From Amycolatopsis alkalitolerans (GTDB lineage: Bacteria; Actinomycetota; Actinomycetes; Mycobacteriales; Pseudonocardiaceae), in NCBI RefSeq assembly GCF_006152065.1, contig NZ_VDFW01000046.1, positions 1 to 43,955 of the forward strand: a stretch of DNA of 43,955 bases, read 5' to 3'. This document shows, piece by piece, positions 24,355 through 32,212 of the stretch; the stretch's first letter is position 1; the number at the start of each line of letters is the position of its first letter. Below the pieces are notes generated by a model. It made no database searches and was not told where the DNA came from. It saw only the letters and a program-made list of their open reading frames with translations. The position numbers were made by a program, and so were the translations under genes.

Positions 24355-25884
24355 TCAGTGGCGGCGTGGCCGGGTGAGGCGGAACCGGTCGACCGGGGTG
24401 CTGGTGGCGTAGGGGCCGGTCACCGCGTAGTAGGTGACGTCGATCGAGGTGGTGCCGCCGGGGCGGCCGGGATCGACGTCGAACGCGGCGAATCCGTAGG
24501 CGTGGTCGGGATCGCGGACGGCCGACCACGGCGCGTCCTCCAGTACGTAGATCGGCGGTTTCTTGCCGGTGCCCGGGTCGGTCGGCCCGACCGCGGTGAT
24601 GACGCGGCATTGAGCCGGGCTGTAGAAGAGTTTGTTGGACGGGACGGAGGTTCCGCCGCCGCCGATGACCATGTGGACGGTGCCGCGCGTGGTGTCGATG
24701 ACGTCGGTGCGCGTGTCGGCGGGGATCGGCGTGCGGGTGTCGTTGGGCTGCTGCCCGCGGATCGGGTGCGAGCGCTCGTAGTGGTGCTCGTGCCCGGACA
24801 CCACGAGGTCGACGCCGTAGCGGTCGAACAGGGGCACCCAGGTCTCGCGGATGCCGAGGTCGGCGCCGTTGAACTTGTCCACTGTGGAGATCACGACCTG
24901 GTGCATGCAGACCACGATCCAGTCGATGTCCGGATCGGACCGGGACGCGGCCAGCTCGGCTTCCAGCCAGCGCTGCTGCGCGCCGCCGGAGTAGCCGTGT
25001 ACGTAGGAGTTGCCGCCGTCCTGGTAGGCGACGTCGTCGTTGTTGAGGCTGATCACGCGCACCGAACCGGCGGTGAACGCGTACCACAGGCCGCGCAGTT
25101 CGGCGTCGGCGCCGGAATCCGGCACGGTGAAATATGTCTGGTAGGCCCCGTACCCGACCGGGCCGTTGCCGAGTTCGTTCTCATGGTTGCCGGCGGCCGG
25201 CATCCAGGGGCGGAACCGTGCCGAGCGGGTGTTGTTGTCGAACCAGTCCGACCAGGTGCGGATGCGGTCGGTCGAGAGGTTCGCGTAGCAGAGGTCGCCG
25301 TTGACGAGATGGAACAGCGGCGCCGCGCCCTCGACGGCGGCGGTCACGTCCCCGGCGTAGGGGGAGCCGAGGTTGTCGTTGACGTAGGTGCCGTTCGACA
25401 GCTTGCCCAGCGTGGGGGTGCCCTGGTCGCCGAAGCTGGTGAACCGGAACGGGGCGCGCCCGCGGGGCGCGGTGCGCAAGGTGCCCAGTTCCGGGGCGGC
25501 CCCGTCGTGCACCGCGGCGTAGATGTAGTCGGTGCCCGGGCGGAGGTTGTCCAGCAGTGCGTGGTGCACGCGCACCTCGGTGCCGGACTTGGCGTCCCGG
25601 TACGTGCTGGTGTCGGCGCTGACGACGTGCCCGAACCCGCCCTCCGGCGTGCCGAGCAGCACGCGCGGTCGCGAGACGGCGGTGGTGGTATGCCAGGACA
25701 CGACAGCCTGCCGGGACGCGTCCGCGCCGAACTGCAGGTGCAGCCCGGAGACCGGAGGAGCGCCCAGCGAACCCGGCTGCGCCCACAGTTGGGGCGCCGC
25801 CGCCGCGGTTTCCGGCGCTCCCAGGAGTACGGCCCCGCCTACCGTTGCCCCACCGACGAAGAGTCCTCGCCTGCTCAAAGTCAT
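24355..25884 (-). CDS. TAT-exported purple acid phosphatase-like phosphoesterase
   Basis: A 509-residue enzyme. The N terminus has a twin-arginine signal (LSRRGLFVGG, then a hydrophobic, Ala-rich stretch). An N-terminal FN3-like domain (residues about 45-140) leads to the metallophosphatase domain: SFGDQG, VNGDLCYAN, PAAGNHENEL, VCMHQ and SGHEHHYERSHP. These match the purple acid phosphatase seven-ligand set, with Tyr in NGDLCY. Folded and metal-loaded before export is expected for TAT substrates. The ATG at 25884 begins the twin-arginine signal. Confidence 0.88.
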   Translation of the reverse strand: MTLSRRGLFVGGATVGGAVLLGAPETAAAAPQLWAQPGSLGAPPVSGLHLQFGADASRQAVVSWHTTTAVSRPRVLLGTPEGGFGHVVSADTSTYRDAKSGTEVRVHHALLDNLRPGTDYIYAAVHDGAAPELGTLRTAPRGRAPFRFTSFGDQGTPTLGKLSNGTYVNDNLGSPYAGDVTAAVEGAAPLFHLVNGDLCYANLSTDRIRTWSDWFDNNTRSARFRPWMPAAGNHENELGNGPVGYGAYQTYFTVPDSGADAELRGLWYAFTAGSVRVISLNNDDVAYQDGGNSYVHGYSGGAQQRWLEAELAASRSDPDIDWIVVCMHQVVISTVDKFNGADLGIRETWVPLFDRYGVDLVVSGHEHHYERSHPIRGQQPNDTRTPIPADTRTDVIDTTRGTVHMVIGGGGTSVPSNKLFYSPAQCRVITAVGPTDPGTGKKPPIYVLEDAPWSAVRDPDHAYGFAAFDVDPGRPGGTTSIDVTYYAVTGPYATSTPVDRFRLTRPRRH

Positions 25885-26157
25885 GGGGCAGATACTCGCC
25901 CGGACGCGTGAACATCCCCGGCGCACGCAGTGAACACTGAACCAACACTGGCCGGTCGATGGCCCGCACTGTGGATGTCGGCAGCTCCGCAGCTCGGTCG
26001 ATCCGTCGGTCTTGTGGAGCTGACGTGTCAGCATAAGAACCGGGAAGTGCTGGTCGAGGGGCCTGAGATCACGATTCGCCCGGTGGGCACGCGGCGGCGG
26101 GCGGCGGTGCCCGATGACCGCCGCGGCTGAGCCCAGCACATCTTCGGGGCAGGCATC

Positions 26158-26775
26158 GTGGGTGCAGTGCGGGTACACGGCCGTGGTCGCGCGGCGTATG
26201 CCTCGTACCGGCACGGGCGGGAGTTTGCCGAGCGGTTCGGGGCAGACGCGACGACGGCGGCTATCTGGCCGCTGATCGTGGACGGGCTGTTCACGATGGT
26301 CACGGTGGAGCTGTGGAATACCACAGGGCGCGCGCGGTGTGCGGGTGGGCGGCGTGGCTGCCTTTCGGGCTGGGGATCTGCCTGTCGCTGTCCGCCAACA
26401 TGGCCGCCGCTCCGGAGATGAGCGTATTCGCCGTTGCGGCGTGCCCGCTGCTGACGGTGGAGCCGTTGAACTGGGCACTCAAGCGTCACCGGGCCGACAC
26501 TGGACGCGAGACCACGGCCGAGACCGTCGAGCAGGACGAGAGCGACAACGAGACTGACCCAGTGGTGAGTCTCGCTGTGCTCCTACCCGCGTTTCGCACC
26601 CCGGACGGGCCGACCGCCGAGCAACGCACGTGCGCCTGTTACCAGACCGAACACGCCGATAGCCGCACCCCGACCGGTACGGAGCCGGACTCGGGCAGCG
26701 GGCACCGACAACTACGGCTGCCGACTACTGCGGAAGTTGCGCGTGTCGGCGCAACCGGGCCGACACAATGCCGGT
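26158..26775 (+). pseudogene. Frameshifted DUF2637 (Spd-like) gene, copy A
   Basis: Translation in two frames gives a DUF2637 membrane protein: AYASYRHGREFAERFGADAT in one frame, then, after a shift near 26313-26340, CLSLSANMAAAPEMSVFAVAAC and LNWALKRHRADTG in another. A second shift near 26690-26710 breaks the C-terminal segment with the YQTE motif. DUF2637 genes are typical of actinomycete conjugative elements and plasmids. The 5' end and first membrane span are not evident. Decayed relic of the element. Confidence 0.7.
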
Positions 26776-26857
26776 TGTACCGTTCTGGAATGTTCCGCGC
26801 AGCGGAGCAGCCCTACGCGACATCTAACCTCCGACTCGGTACATCAGGAGACGCTGT

Positions 26858-27736
26858 TTAGTTACCCGCGCTGACACAGTCCTTGCACTTGCCGAGAGCC
26901 AAGTCCTCTCGCACCCATTCATGTGCAGCATGAGCAACGGTCTCAGGATTATCGAGATCAACAGACTTGTAGATGAAACCCACCAGATCCGTTGGCATAC
27001 GTTTAATCGAGGAGTCTTTAAGTAGCAGACATCGACGACCAGTCATAAGCATGGCTCCCACTTCGATGGCAAGGTTGTAGTTCATGCCTCGACCGCGACG
27101 GTCTTCAAAGAACGCCAAACCGTAGTTGCAGGCCCACATGTGAGCGGCGACGTTTCCCCAGAGGTCGTCGACCAACGCCCGTTGCGACGCGAGTAAGAAT
27201 CGAAGACCATGCCCATTAATTGCCTCTCCGGCAGCCTCCAAGCCCGCCGCAACAGGGTCAGGGACGTCGGATTCCTTGACCGTATCCGGAAACCGCGTCA
27301 TGCCAAAGACCTGCGAAGCAGATGGAGAGGTCTTCGTGAAGTCCGAGACAGGACGGAGAATCTGAGGTGGTGCGAGCGAGGCTGGAATGAGCGGATGCCG
27401 TGAATGCGCGAGATTGGCACCCCCTGGCAATGACTCCGCCAGCAGCGCGGCGGAGTCATTGCCAACAAGCTCCGAGACGCGCTGTCGACCCAACGGAGTG
27501 AGTGACCATGCACCGTGCGCTTTGGCTGACGTCGCGAGCCCAGCACGCCCAAGGTTCGCGATAACATTCCCGATTTTCACTGGCGCGGGAAGCGTTGTGT
27601 CGTAGAACAGATCTGTAACGGATCGGCCGCTGAACGTGCCGCCCTCCGACCTGCCCGACACGATCGAGGCTAGGATTAGTACCTGGTCTGTCTTCCGCAT
27701 TCGCTGGACTCGGACGCCGATGGACTCATCTGTCAC
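26858..27736 (-). CDS. Winged-helix + TIR/deoxyribosyltransferase-like protein (candidate effector)
   Basis: A 292-residue protein with two parts. Residues about 16-92 resemble a winged helix: TDQVLILASIVSGR, PVKIGNVIANLGRAGL and AWSLTPLGRQRVSEL. Residues about 140-282 resemble a TIR or nucleoside 2-deoxyribosyltransferase-like Rossmannoid fold: SQVFGMTRFP strand, then NYNLAIEVGAMLMTGRRC, with candidate active-site Asn219/Asn221 and Glu225, and the MPTDLVGFIY segment. The C terminus has CKDC. GTG at 27736 has a GAGGAA site and overlaps the partner stop by 4 bases. Lower G+C than flanking chromosome. Family is not certain; defence role is inference. Confidence 0.6.
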   Translation of the reverse strand: MTDESIGVRVQRMRKTDQVLILASIVSGRSEGGTFSGRSVTDLFYDTTLPAPVKIGNVIANLGRAGLATSAKAHGAWSLTPLGRQRVSELVGNDSAALLAESLPGGANLAHSRHPLIPASLAPPQILRPVSDFTKTSPSASQVFGMTRFPDTVKESDVPDPVAAGLEAAGEAINGHGLRFLLASQRALVDDLWGNVAAHMWACNYGLAFFEDRRGRGMNYNLAIEVGAMLMTGRRCLLLKDSSIKRMPTDLVGFIYKSVDLDNPETVAHAAHEWVREDLALGKCKDCVSAGN

Positions 27737-28338
27737 GCTAATTCCTCATTGGAGGAGTTGGAGTTAGTTTTCTTTGTTGCCCGCCGGGTATTTCGACGCT
27801 TCGGCGTATCTTGGAACCGGGACTCGACGGCAGTGCGCCCCGTCCGGGGAACATAGAACTGGCCAGGATCACCCTGTTTCGCGGCGATCAGGTTACTGGA
27901 AGCGGCGTTGCTCCAGTCGCGAGCGAAATTGCCAGGCATGTCCTCATGGGCATTCGTGAGCGAGGTCTTGATATCTTCTCGATTGAAGGATTCAGCATGT
28001 TGAAACTTGATCAAGTAGTACCCGGCAGCGCAGATCTTCTGCGGGAAGGTCCTAGCGTCGGTCTCGACGATAAACTCACCTAGGGTGAGATCCTCGTCCC
28101 AACCTCCGGGCAACTGCTCTTCCTTGTCAGGCTGCTCGCGAGGCCTCTCGTGGTGACGTCTTCCGCCACCTACGCCCGACGTGGAGGCTGGAGTCACCCC
28201 AAACAGGAGGGCAATGATGCTGGACATGGTCGCCTCGTTCACAGATCGAGTGATCGAGATGCCAGGGCCTTCTACAGTCACCTTTGCAACAGTGGGCTTG
28301 TCTGACGAGTCGGTCTGATCGGAGATGTATTCAGTCAT
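27733..28338 (-). CDS. Partner protein of the TIR-like gene, winged-helix-like
   Basis: A 201-residue protein of no recognised family. Residues 17-47 form a small unit, VTVEGPGISITRSVNEATMS. After a hydrophilic linker, residues about 84-176 resemble a winged helix: KICAAGYYLIKFQHAESFN, DIKTSLTNAHEDMPGNF and FYVPRTGRTAVESRF. The pattern of dI..(20)..P.N..l..G...LT..G..v matches the N-terminal domain of the overlapping gene. A basic tail follows. ATG 28338 is preferred over a TTG at 28374. A palindrome overlaps the start. Probably DNA-binding, possibly autorepressor or sensor. Confidence 0.55.
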   Translation of the reverse strand: MTEYISDQTDSSDKPTVAKVTVEGPGISITRSVNEATMSSIIALLFGVTPASTSGVGGGRRHHERPREQPDKEEQLPGGWDEDLTLGEFIVETDARTFPQKICAAGYYLIKFQHAESFNREDIKTSLTNAHEDMPGNFARDWSNAASSNLIAAKQGDPGQFYVPRTGRTAVESRFQDTPKRRNTRRATKKTNSNSSNEELA

Positions 28339-28348
28339 GTCGACATGA
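28335..28348. promoter_or_regulatory. 14-bp palindrome over the cassette start codon
   Basis: TCATGTC-GACATGA is a perfect 14-bp palindrome. It contains the ATG of the 201-residue gene, and a further GACATGA half-site follows at 28350-28356. A TTGGAC (leftward strand, about 28377-28372) lies upstream as a possible -35. The layout fits autorepression of the two-gene cassette. Confidence 0.5.
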
Positions 28349-28440
28349 TGACATGAACTCGTATACAAGTCCAATCAACTATGTAGACATCGCCCATATC
28401 CGATGTAGTCGATCATCAATCGTGGGCCGAGTAGGCGAAC

Positions 28441-28569
28441 GCCTCCGCCGAGCAACGCATGTGGGTCTCCTACCAAACCGAACGCGCCAAGGGCCGCGCC
28501 CCAACCACGGCGGAGCTGTATCGGTTAGCGGGGACGAACAACTACGGCCGTCGCCTGCTCCGGAAGTAG
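28441..28569 (+). pseudogene. Fragment B: C-terminal end of a DUF2637-type gene
   Basis: 43 codons give an intact C-terminal module: AEQRMWVSYQTERAKGRAPT, then AELYRLAGTNNYGRRLLRK and a stop. It matches the damaged C-terminus of copy A and that of copy C. No 5' part precedes it; the cassette promoter lies just to the left. Likely a remnant of a third copy left by recombination. Confidence 0.65.
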
Positions 28570-29238
28570 CGCGTATCGGCGGCATAGCCAGGGAAGTCGT
28601 CATAGACGCCGCCCTGGTCGCGCTTGGCGCGGCGTATGCCTCCTACCGGCACGGGCGGGAGTTCGCGCTGCGGTTCGGCGCGGACCACACAACGGCCGCG
28701 ATATGGCCGTTGATCGTGGACGGGCTAGTGACGATGGCAGCTGTCGAGCTGTGGAAATCCGGCAGTGGCCGGTGGGCGGCGTGGTTGGCGTTCGTGCTCG
28801 GGATCTGCCTCTTGCTGTGCGCGAACATCGCCGCCGCCCCAGAGTTGAGCGTGTTCGCCGTGGCGGGTGGCGGCGTGCCCACCGCTCGCACTCTTGCTGG
28901 CGGTCGAACTGCTCAACCGCGCACTCAAGCGCCACCGTGCCGAGAACGCAAGCGAGACCGACGTCGAGACCGGCGAGACGGCCGAGATCGGGAACGAGAC
29001 GGGGCGGGTGGTGCATCTCGCGGTGGTCGCGGAGCAGTCTCGCCCGCCAGCCGGGCCAGCGGCCGAACAGCGGATGTGGGCCTACTACGTGACCGAGCGG
29101 TCGAAGAGCCCGGTACACCGACGGGTGCGGAACTGGACCGGATTGCCGGGACCAACAAACTATGGTCGCCGGGTGCTGCGGCGGTGGCGAGAAAGCGGGC
29201 ACATCGCCGCCGGGGACAGGAATCCGCTCGCAATTTAG
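28570..29238 (+). pseudogene. Frameshifted DUF2637 gene, copy C
   Basis: The first frame encodes AAYASYRHGREFALRFGADH, IWPLIVDGLVTMAAVELW and ICLLLCANIAAAPELSVFAV. A tandem duplication of GTGGCGG at 28860-28866/28867-28873 adds 7 bases and shifts the frame; the rest (LLAVELLNRALKRHRAE, EQRMWAYYVTER, TNYGRRVLRRWRES) is in the next frame. Removing one unit restores one continuous protein. No start codon was found at its 5' end, which abuts fragment B. Confidence 0.75.
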
Positions 29239-29675
29239 TCGCGCAGGACTTCGGGCGTGAGGTCCAGGAGTCTGTGCAGGCTGGTCGCAGCGGCGATGAC
29301 GGTGTCGAGGGATGCCAGCACCGCCGCGTAGCTGGGGGTGTTGCGGTCAAGTTTGGCTGCGGAGTCCACGATGGCGGCCCGCACAGCCCCCAGTTGGTCA
29401 AGCTGGGCCTCGATGATCAGGCACGGGTCGGGTACCGGGCCCGGGGTTTGTCCGACGACGAGGGCTTCTGCGGTCCTGACGGCGGCTTTGAGGTCGCGCC
29501 GCTCCAGGCCGTTGACGGCGAGGGTTCTCTCACCACGCGAGAGCAGGTGGCAGCCCAGCCACAGCAAGTCGTTGGTGGCTTCTTGCGCGGCATCGTGCGC
29601 GGCGTGCTGCTGCTCGGCCAAGGGGTCCTCGATGCTGTCGATGACCGCGTCGAGAAGCCCGGTGTCAAAGGTCAT
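29235..29675 (-). CDS. Element-encoded hypothetical protein
   Basis: A 146-residue mostly helical protein with no recognised domain. Leu/Ala-rich helices and the segment ATNDLLWLGCHLLSRGER are visible; no signal peptide or membrane span. The ATG overlaps the stop of the preceding gene by 4 bases, so it ends a minus-strand operon of small mobile-element genes (30586 to 29235). Function unknown. Confidence 0.75.
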   Translation of the reverse strand: MTFDTGLLDAVIDSIEDPLAEQQHAAHDAAQEATNDLLWLGCHLLSRGERTLAVNGLERRDLKAAVRTAEALVVGQTPGPVPDPCLIIEAQLDQLGAVRAAIVDSAAKLDRNTPSYAAVLASLDTVIAAATSLHRLLDLTPEVLRD

Positions 29676-30049
29676 GTCTGCTGCTCCGGCTCGTCATTGG
29701 TGGCGTGTTCGGTGTGAGTGACGGTGTCGTGGAGTCGATACCGCAATTCCACGGGGGTGACATCGCATCGCCTACGGCTCCCGTCGCCGAGATCGCGATA
29801 GTGAACTCGGCCAGGAAGTTCGCAGGACGGGAACAGTCGCCCGCAGGCAGGGCACCAGAACACCCAGACACCTGCGGGAGGCTGGCGCGACGGTGTCCAA
29901 CACACCACGTCTGGACGCCCGTCCTCTTCGGGGGTTGTGGTCTCGCGCCCCAGGATGAAGTCTTCGTCGTAACGCAGGTCCTCGATCGCCGCAGTCAGCA
30001 AGTCCCGGGCCTCCTCCAGGCCACGCACATACGGTCCCAAATCAACCAT
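29672..30049 (-). CDS. Element-encoded putative zinc-binding protein
   Basis: A 125-residue protein. A helical N-terminal half (MVDLGPYVRGLEEARDLL) leads to WCPACGRLFPSC, a CxxC plus Cys that, with a further Cys near residue 97, could hold zinc. No family recognised. The ATG follows a strong GGAGG site (spaced 6) and lies inside the end of the GntR gene (8-base overlap); the stop overlaps the next gene by 4 bases. Part of the minus-strand small-gene operon. Confidence 0.75.
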   Translation of the reverse strand: MVDLGPYVRGLEEARDLLTAAIEDLRYDEDFILGRETTTPEEDGRPDVVCWTPSRQPPAGVWVFWCPACGRLFPSCELPGRVHYRDLGDGSRRRCDVTPVELRYRLHDTVTHTEHATNDEPEQQT

Positions 30050-30320
30050 GATCAACCTCCTTCGCCTCGCTGCGCAGTGAAAGGCGCTCGGCGACATAGG
30101 TTCCTTTGGAACGAATGGTCTTGACCAAGCCGTGGTAGCTCAGCAGGCGAATCGCGTGCCGCGCCGTGCCGAGTGACACGCCGTAGTCGGTGGCCAGGCG
30201 TCGCTCGGACGGCAGTGGCGTGTTGGACGCCAGCTCGCCGGACTCGACGCGCGCGGCCAGGTGCCTGTACATCTGTTCGTAGATATACCCGTCTGCCTCG
30301 TTGGGCTGGAAATCGATCAC
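30042..30320 (-). CDS. Short GntR-type winged-helix regulator
   Basis: A 92-residue protein consisting of just the GntR DNA-binding domain: YIYEQMYRHLAARVESGELA, then PLPSERRLATDYGVSLGTAR and LVKTIRSKGTYVAER. There is no effector-binding domain. Short GntR proteins of this form (Kor-type) control transfer and maintenance in actinomycete elements. The GTG at 30320 has a GAGG site 5 bases upstream and overlaps the upstream gene by 4 bases. Confidence 0.88.
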   Translation of the reverse strand: MIDFQPNEADGYIYEQMYRHLAARVESGELASNTPLPSERRLATDYGVSLGTARHAIRLLSYHGLVKTIRSKGTYVAERLSLRSEAKEVDHG

Positions 30321-30586
30321 GGTGACCTCACTGGTCCGGTGCCGGGCAGACGATCGGGGTCGCGACTGGGCCAGCACAAGCCCGGCGGAAGATCCGTTGC
30401 TCGCGACCGCCGACGATCGGTGTCCTGACATGCCTGCTCCTGCTCGATCCGGGCCAGCAGTTGCGCAACCGGTACCCGGTTCCGACGAACTCGACGCCGT
30501 TGCAGCCGGCGGCCGATCAGCACGATCAGAACGGCGAGCGTTAGCGGTCCAAAGTAGACGATCGCGAGCAGCGTTACCCGGCTCAT
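30317..30586 (-). CDS. Small element membrane protein
   Basis: An 89-residue protein with one membrane helix (about residues 5-27), followed by a very basic segment RRLQRRRVRRNR and a hydrophilic tail. No family is recognised. The ATG at 30586 is the one that places the helix near the N terminus. The stop overlaps the GntR start (GTGA). First gene of the overlapped group on this strand; the gene at 30649 lies 62 bases upstream. Confidence 0.6.
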   Translation of the reverse strand: MSRVTLLAIVYFGPLTLAVLIVLIGRRLQRRRVRRNRVPVAQLLARIEQEQACQDTDRRRSRATDLPPGLCWPSRDPDRLPGTGPVRSP

Positions 30587-30648
30587 GACGTACCAAGGCT
30601 GGACCTGCCCACCGTGCCCTCGACTCGCAGCGATATCGCCGCCATGTC

Positions 30649-30888
30649 TCAGAACCCCTCTCGCAGCCGGTATGCCAACCGCACCGGCTCGCAAGGCCAG
30701 GTCGCCGCGCAACTGGTGCACGCGCCAGCAGGGTTTGGGGCGTGCAGGTGAAACGTGAGGACGCAAAGGCTGTAGAGCTGGGCTGGTTCCGGCACGCGCG
30801 GCGCGACTGGTGCCGTCAGCGCGTTACGGCCTCGCTGCCAGCAGGCCGGGACCAGCGTTCTGGCGCGTTCGACGAGTCGGACGGTCAT
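30649..30888 (-). CDS. Small His/Cys-rich element protein
   Basis: A 79-residue protein. The C-terminal half carries the pattern HxH...CxxC...C (HLHAPNPAGACTSCAATWPC), which could bind zinc. No known family is recalled, although similar small proteins occur in actinomycete elements. The ATG at 30888 has a GGAG site about 9 bases upstream. It diverges from the XRE regulator gene across about 290 bases. Confidence 0.55.
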   Translation of the reverse strand: MTVRLVERARTLVPACWQRGRNALTAPVAPRVPEPAQLYSLCVLTFHLHAPNPAGACTSCAATWPCEPVRLAYRLREGF

Positions 30889-31093
30889 GGGGTGCACTCC
30901 CGCGTTTCCTCGGTGCGGACATGGATGCGGCGCCCGGCGCCGGGGACGGCAAACCGCCACGGACATCACTCGACGGGCACGAATCCGCTGGCGGTTCACT
31001 GGGGGCATCGGGATCAACCCGGCGCCGGGGCCTGCCATCAACGAAACAGCAGTTCAGGCGGCTAATCCACCAGGCCAAACCGTGATCTTGCGA

Positions 31094-31121
31094 TACAATT
31101 CCTCCCGGTTCAACCGGGAGG
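31094..31121 (+). promoter_or_regulatory. -10 element and palindrome upstream of XRE regulator
   Basis: A consensus-like -10, TACAAT (31094-31099), is followed at once by a perfect palindrome, arms CCTCCCGGTT (31101-31110) and AACCGGGAGG (31112-31121), around one C. It would cover the transcription start of the gene at 31183, so it looks like an autoregulatory operator. No good -35 is seen. Confidence 0.6.
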
Positions 31122-31182
31122 TATCGAGGCGGGTGAGGAGCGCGTATCGTGCGCGCCAATCCAGGACGGACGGAGAATCCAG

Positions 31183-32208
31183 ATGGCTTCTGCGACGCGA
31201 AGTGTGCGCGGGGAACAGCGGCAATTGTCCGCCGAGCTGCGTGCCCAGTCAAAGACCTGGACGCAGGTCGCCCTGGTCTTCGCTGAGCGTTACCGCGTCA
31301 ACATGCGGGTGGCTCTTCGGCTCGCTCGCGGCTGGAGCCAACGCGAGGCGGCCGAGGAGTGGAACGCCCGTTGGCCCGCCGATCCCAAGACGTTCAAGAA
31401 CTTTTCCTACTGGGAGCTATGGCCCGCCGACACCGGGCACGCGCCGTCCCTTGAGGTGCTAGGCAAACTGGCCGAGCTGTACGAGTGCCGCATTGCTGAT
31501 CTGGTCGGTGACGCCAGTGACTTCCGCCCGCTCGACACCGCTCACCGGCAACAGCGGCAACTCGCTGTCCTGGACGAACCCGCGACCGTGCCGGTGCTTC
31601 AGGATTTCGTGACCCACCTCGAATCCATCGACATTCCCGAACTGGCTCAGCTCGCCACTGCGTGGGTGCACAGCAACGGTCACGGCGTCAATCGCCGGGC
31701 GCTGCTGCTCAAGATCAGTGCCGCGCTGTCGCTGGCGTCCGCCAGCCCGGCGCTGACCGGGAACGCCGAGGCGGCCCCCGTGATCGCGGCGGGGCCGCCC
31801 GGTGACGATTTCTCGGGTATCTGGCACAGCCGTTACGTCTATCCCAGCACGGGACGCGGGAAAACCTTTATCGGGGAGCACTATGTGATGCTGCGGCAGC
31901 AGGGGACGCGGTTGATCGGCCAGAGCCTGCCCCACTCGCGCGGTTCGCGGTTGCGCCTGGAGTTGGGGGTGGAGAAATCGGTGGCGACCGGCACGTGGCG
32001 GGAGCAGACCTCGCCGACTGGCTACTACAAGGGCGCGACGTACCACGGCACGCTTCAGCTTGTCGTCGATCCGGCCGGGCGCCGGATGACCGGTATGTGG
32101 CTGGGGTTCGGCCGCGACTTCACGATCAACAGCGGCGAATGGTCGCTGACCTGGTGCGAAGCCGGGACCTCGAAAACCGCTCAGCGGGCGTATTACGACA
32201 AAGCTTGA
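31183..32208 (+). CDS. XRE-family regulator with C-terminal beta-rich domain
   Basis: A 341-residue protein. An XRE-like HTH lies at about residues 42-102 ([20 protein letters not shown], then [20 protein letters not shown]). After a linker and a helical segment with an Ala-rich hydrophobic stretch, residues ~205-330 form a beta-rich domain ([13 protein letters not shown], then [15 protein letters not shown]), perhaps ligand-binding. Many such regulators occur in actinobacteria. GGAG site 9 bases upstream. It is likely the element's own regulator via the upstream palindrome. Confidence 0.8.
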   Translation: MASATRSVRGEQRQLSAELRAQSKTWTQVALVFAERYRVNMRVALRLARGWSQREAAEEWNARWPADPKTFKNFSYWELWPADTGHAPSLEVLGKLAELYECRIADLVGDASDFRPLDTAHRQQRQLAVLDEPATVPVLQDFVTHLESIDIPELAQLATAWVHSNGHGVNRRALLLKISAALSLASASPALTGNAEAAPVIAAGPPGDDFSGIWHSRYVYPSTGRGKTFIGEHYVMLRQQGTRLIGQSLPHSRGSRLRLELGVEKSVATGTWREQTSPTGYYKGATYHGTLQLVVDPAGRRMTGMWLGFGRDFTINSGEWSLTWCEAGTSKTAQRAYYDKA

Positions 32209-32212
32209 GCCG

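Noticed and set aside
24349..25911. Plus-strand open frame of 520 codons
   Set aside because: Antisense to the purple acid phosphatase-like gene, which has clear motifs and a TAT signal.
25885..26157. Possible coding or att sequence left of copy A
   Set aside because: A 66-codon frame has no family features, and no tRNA-Lys 3' end sequence was found; left end of the element stays undefined.
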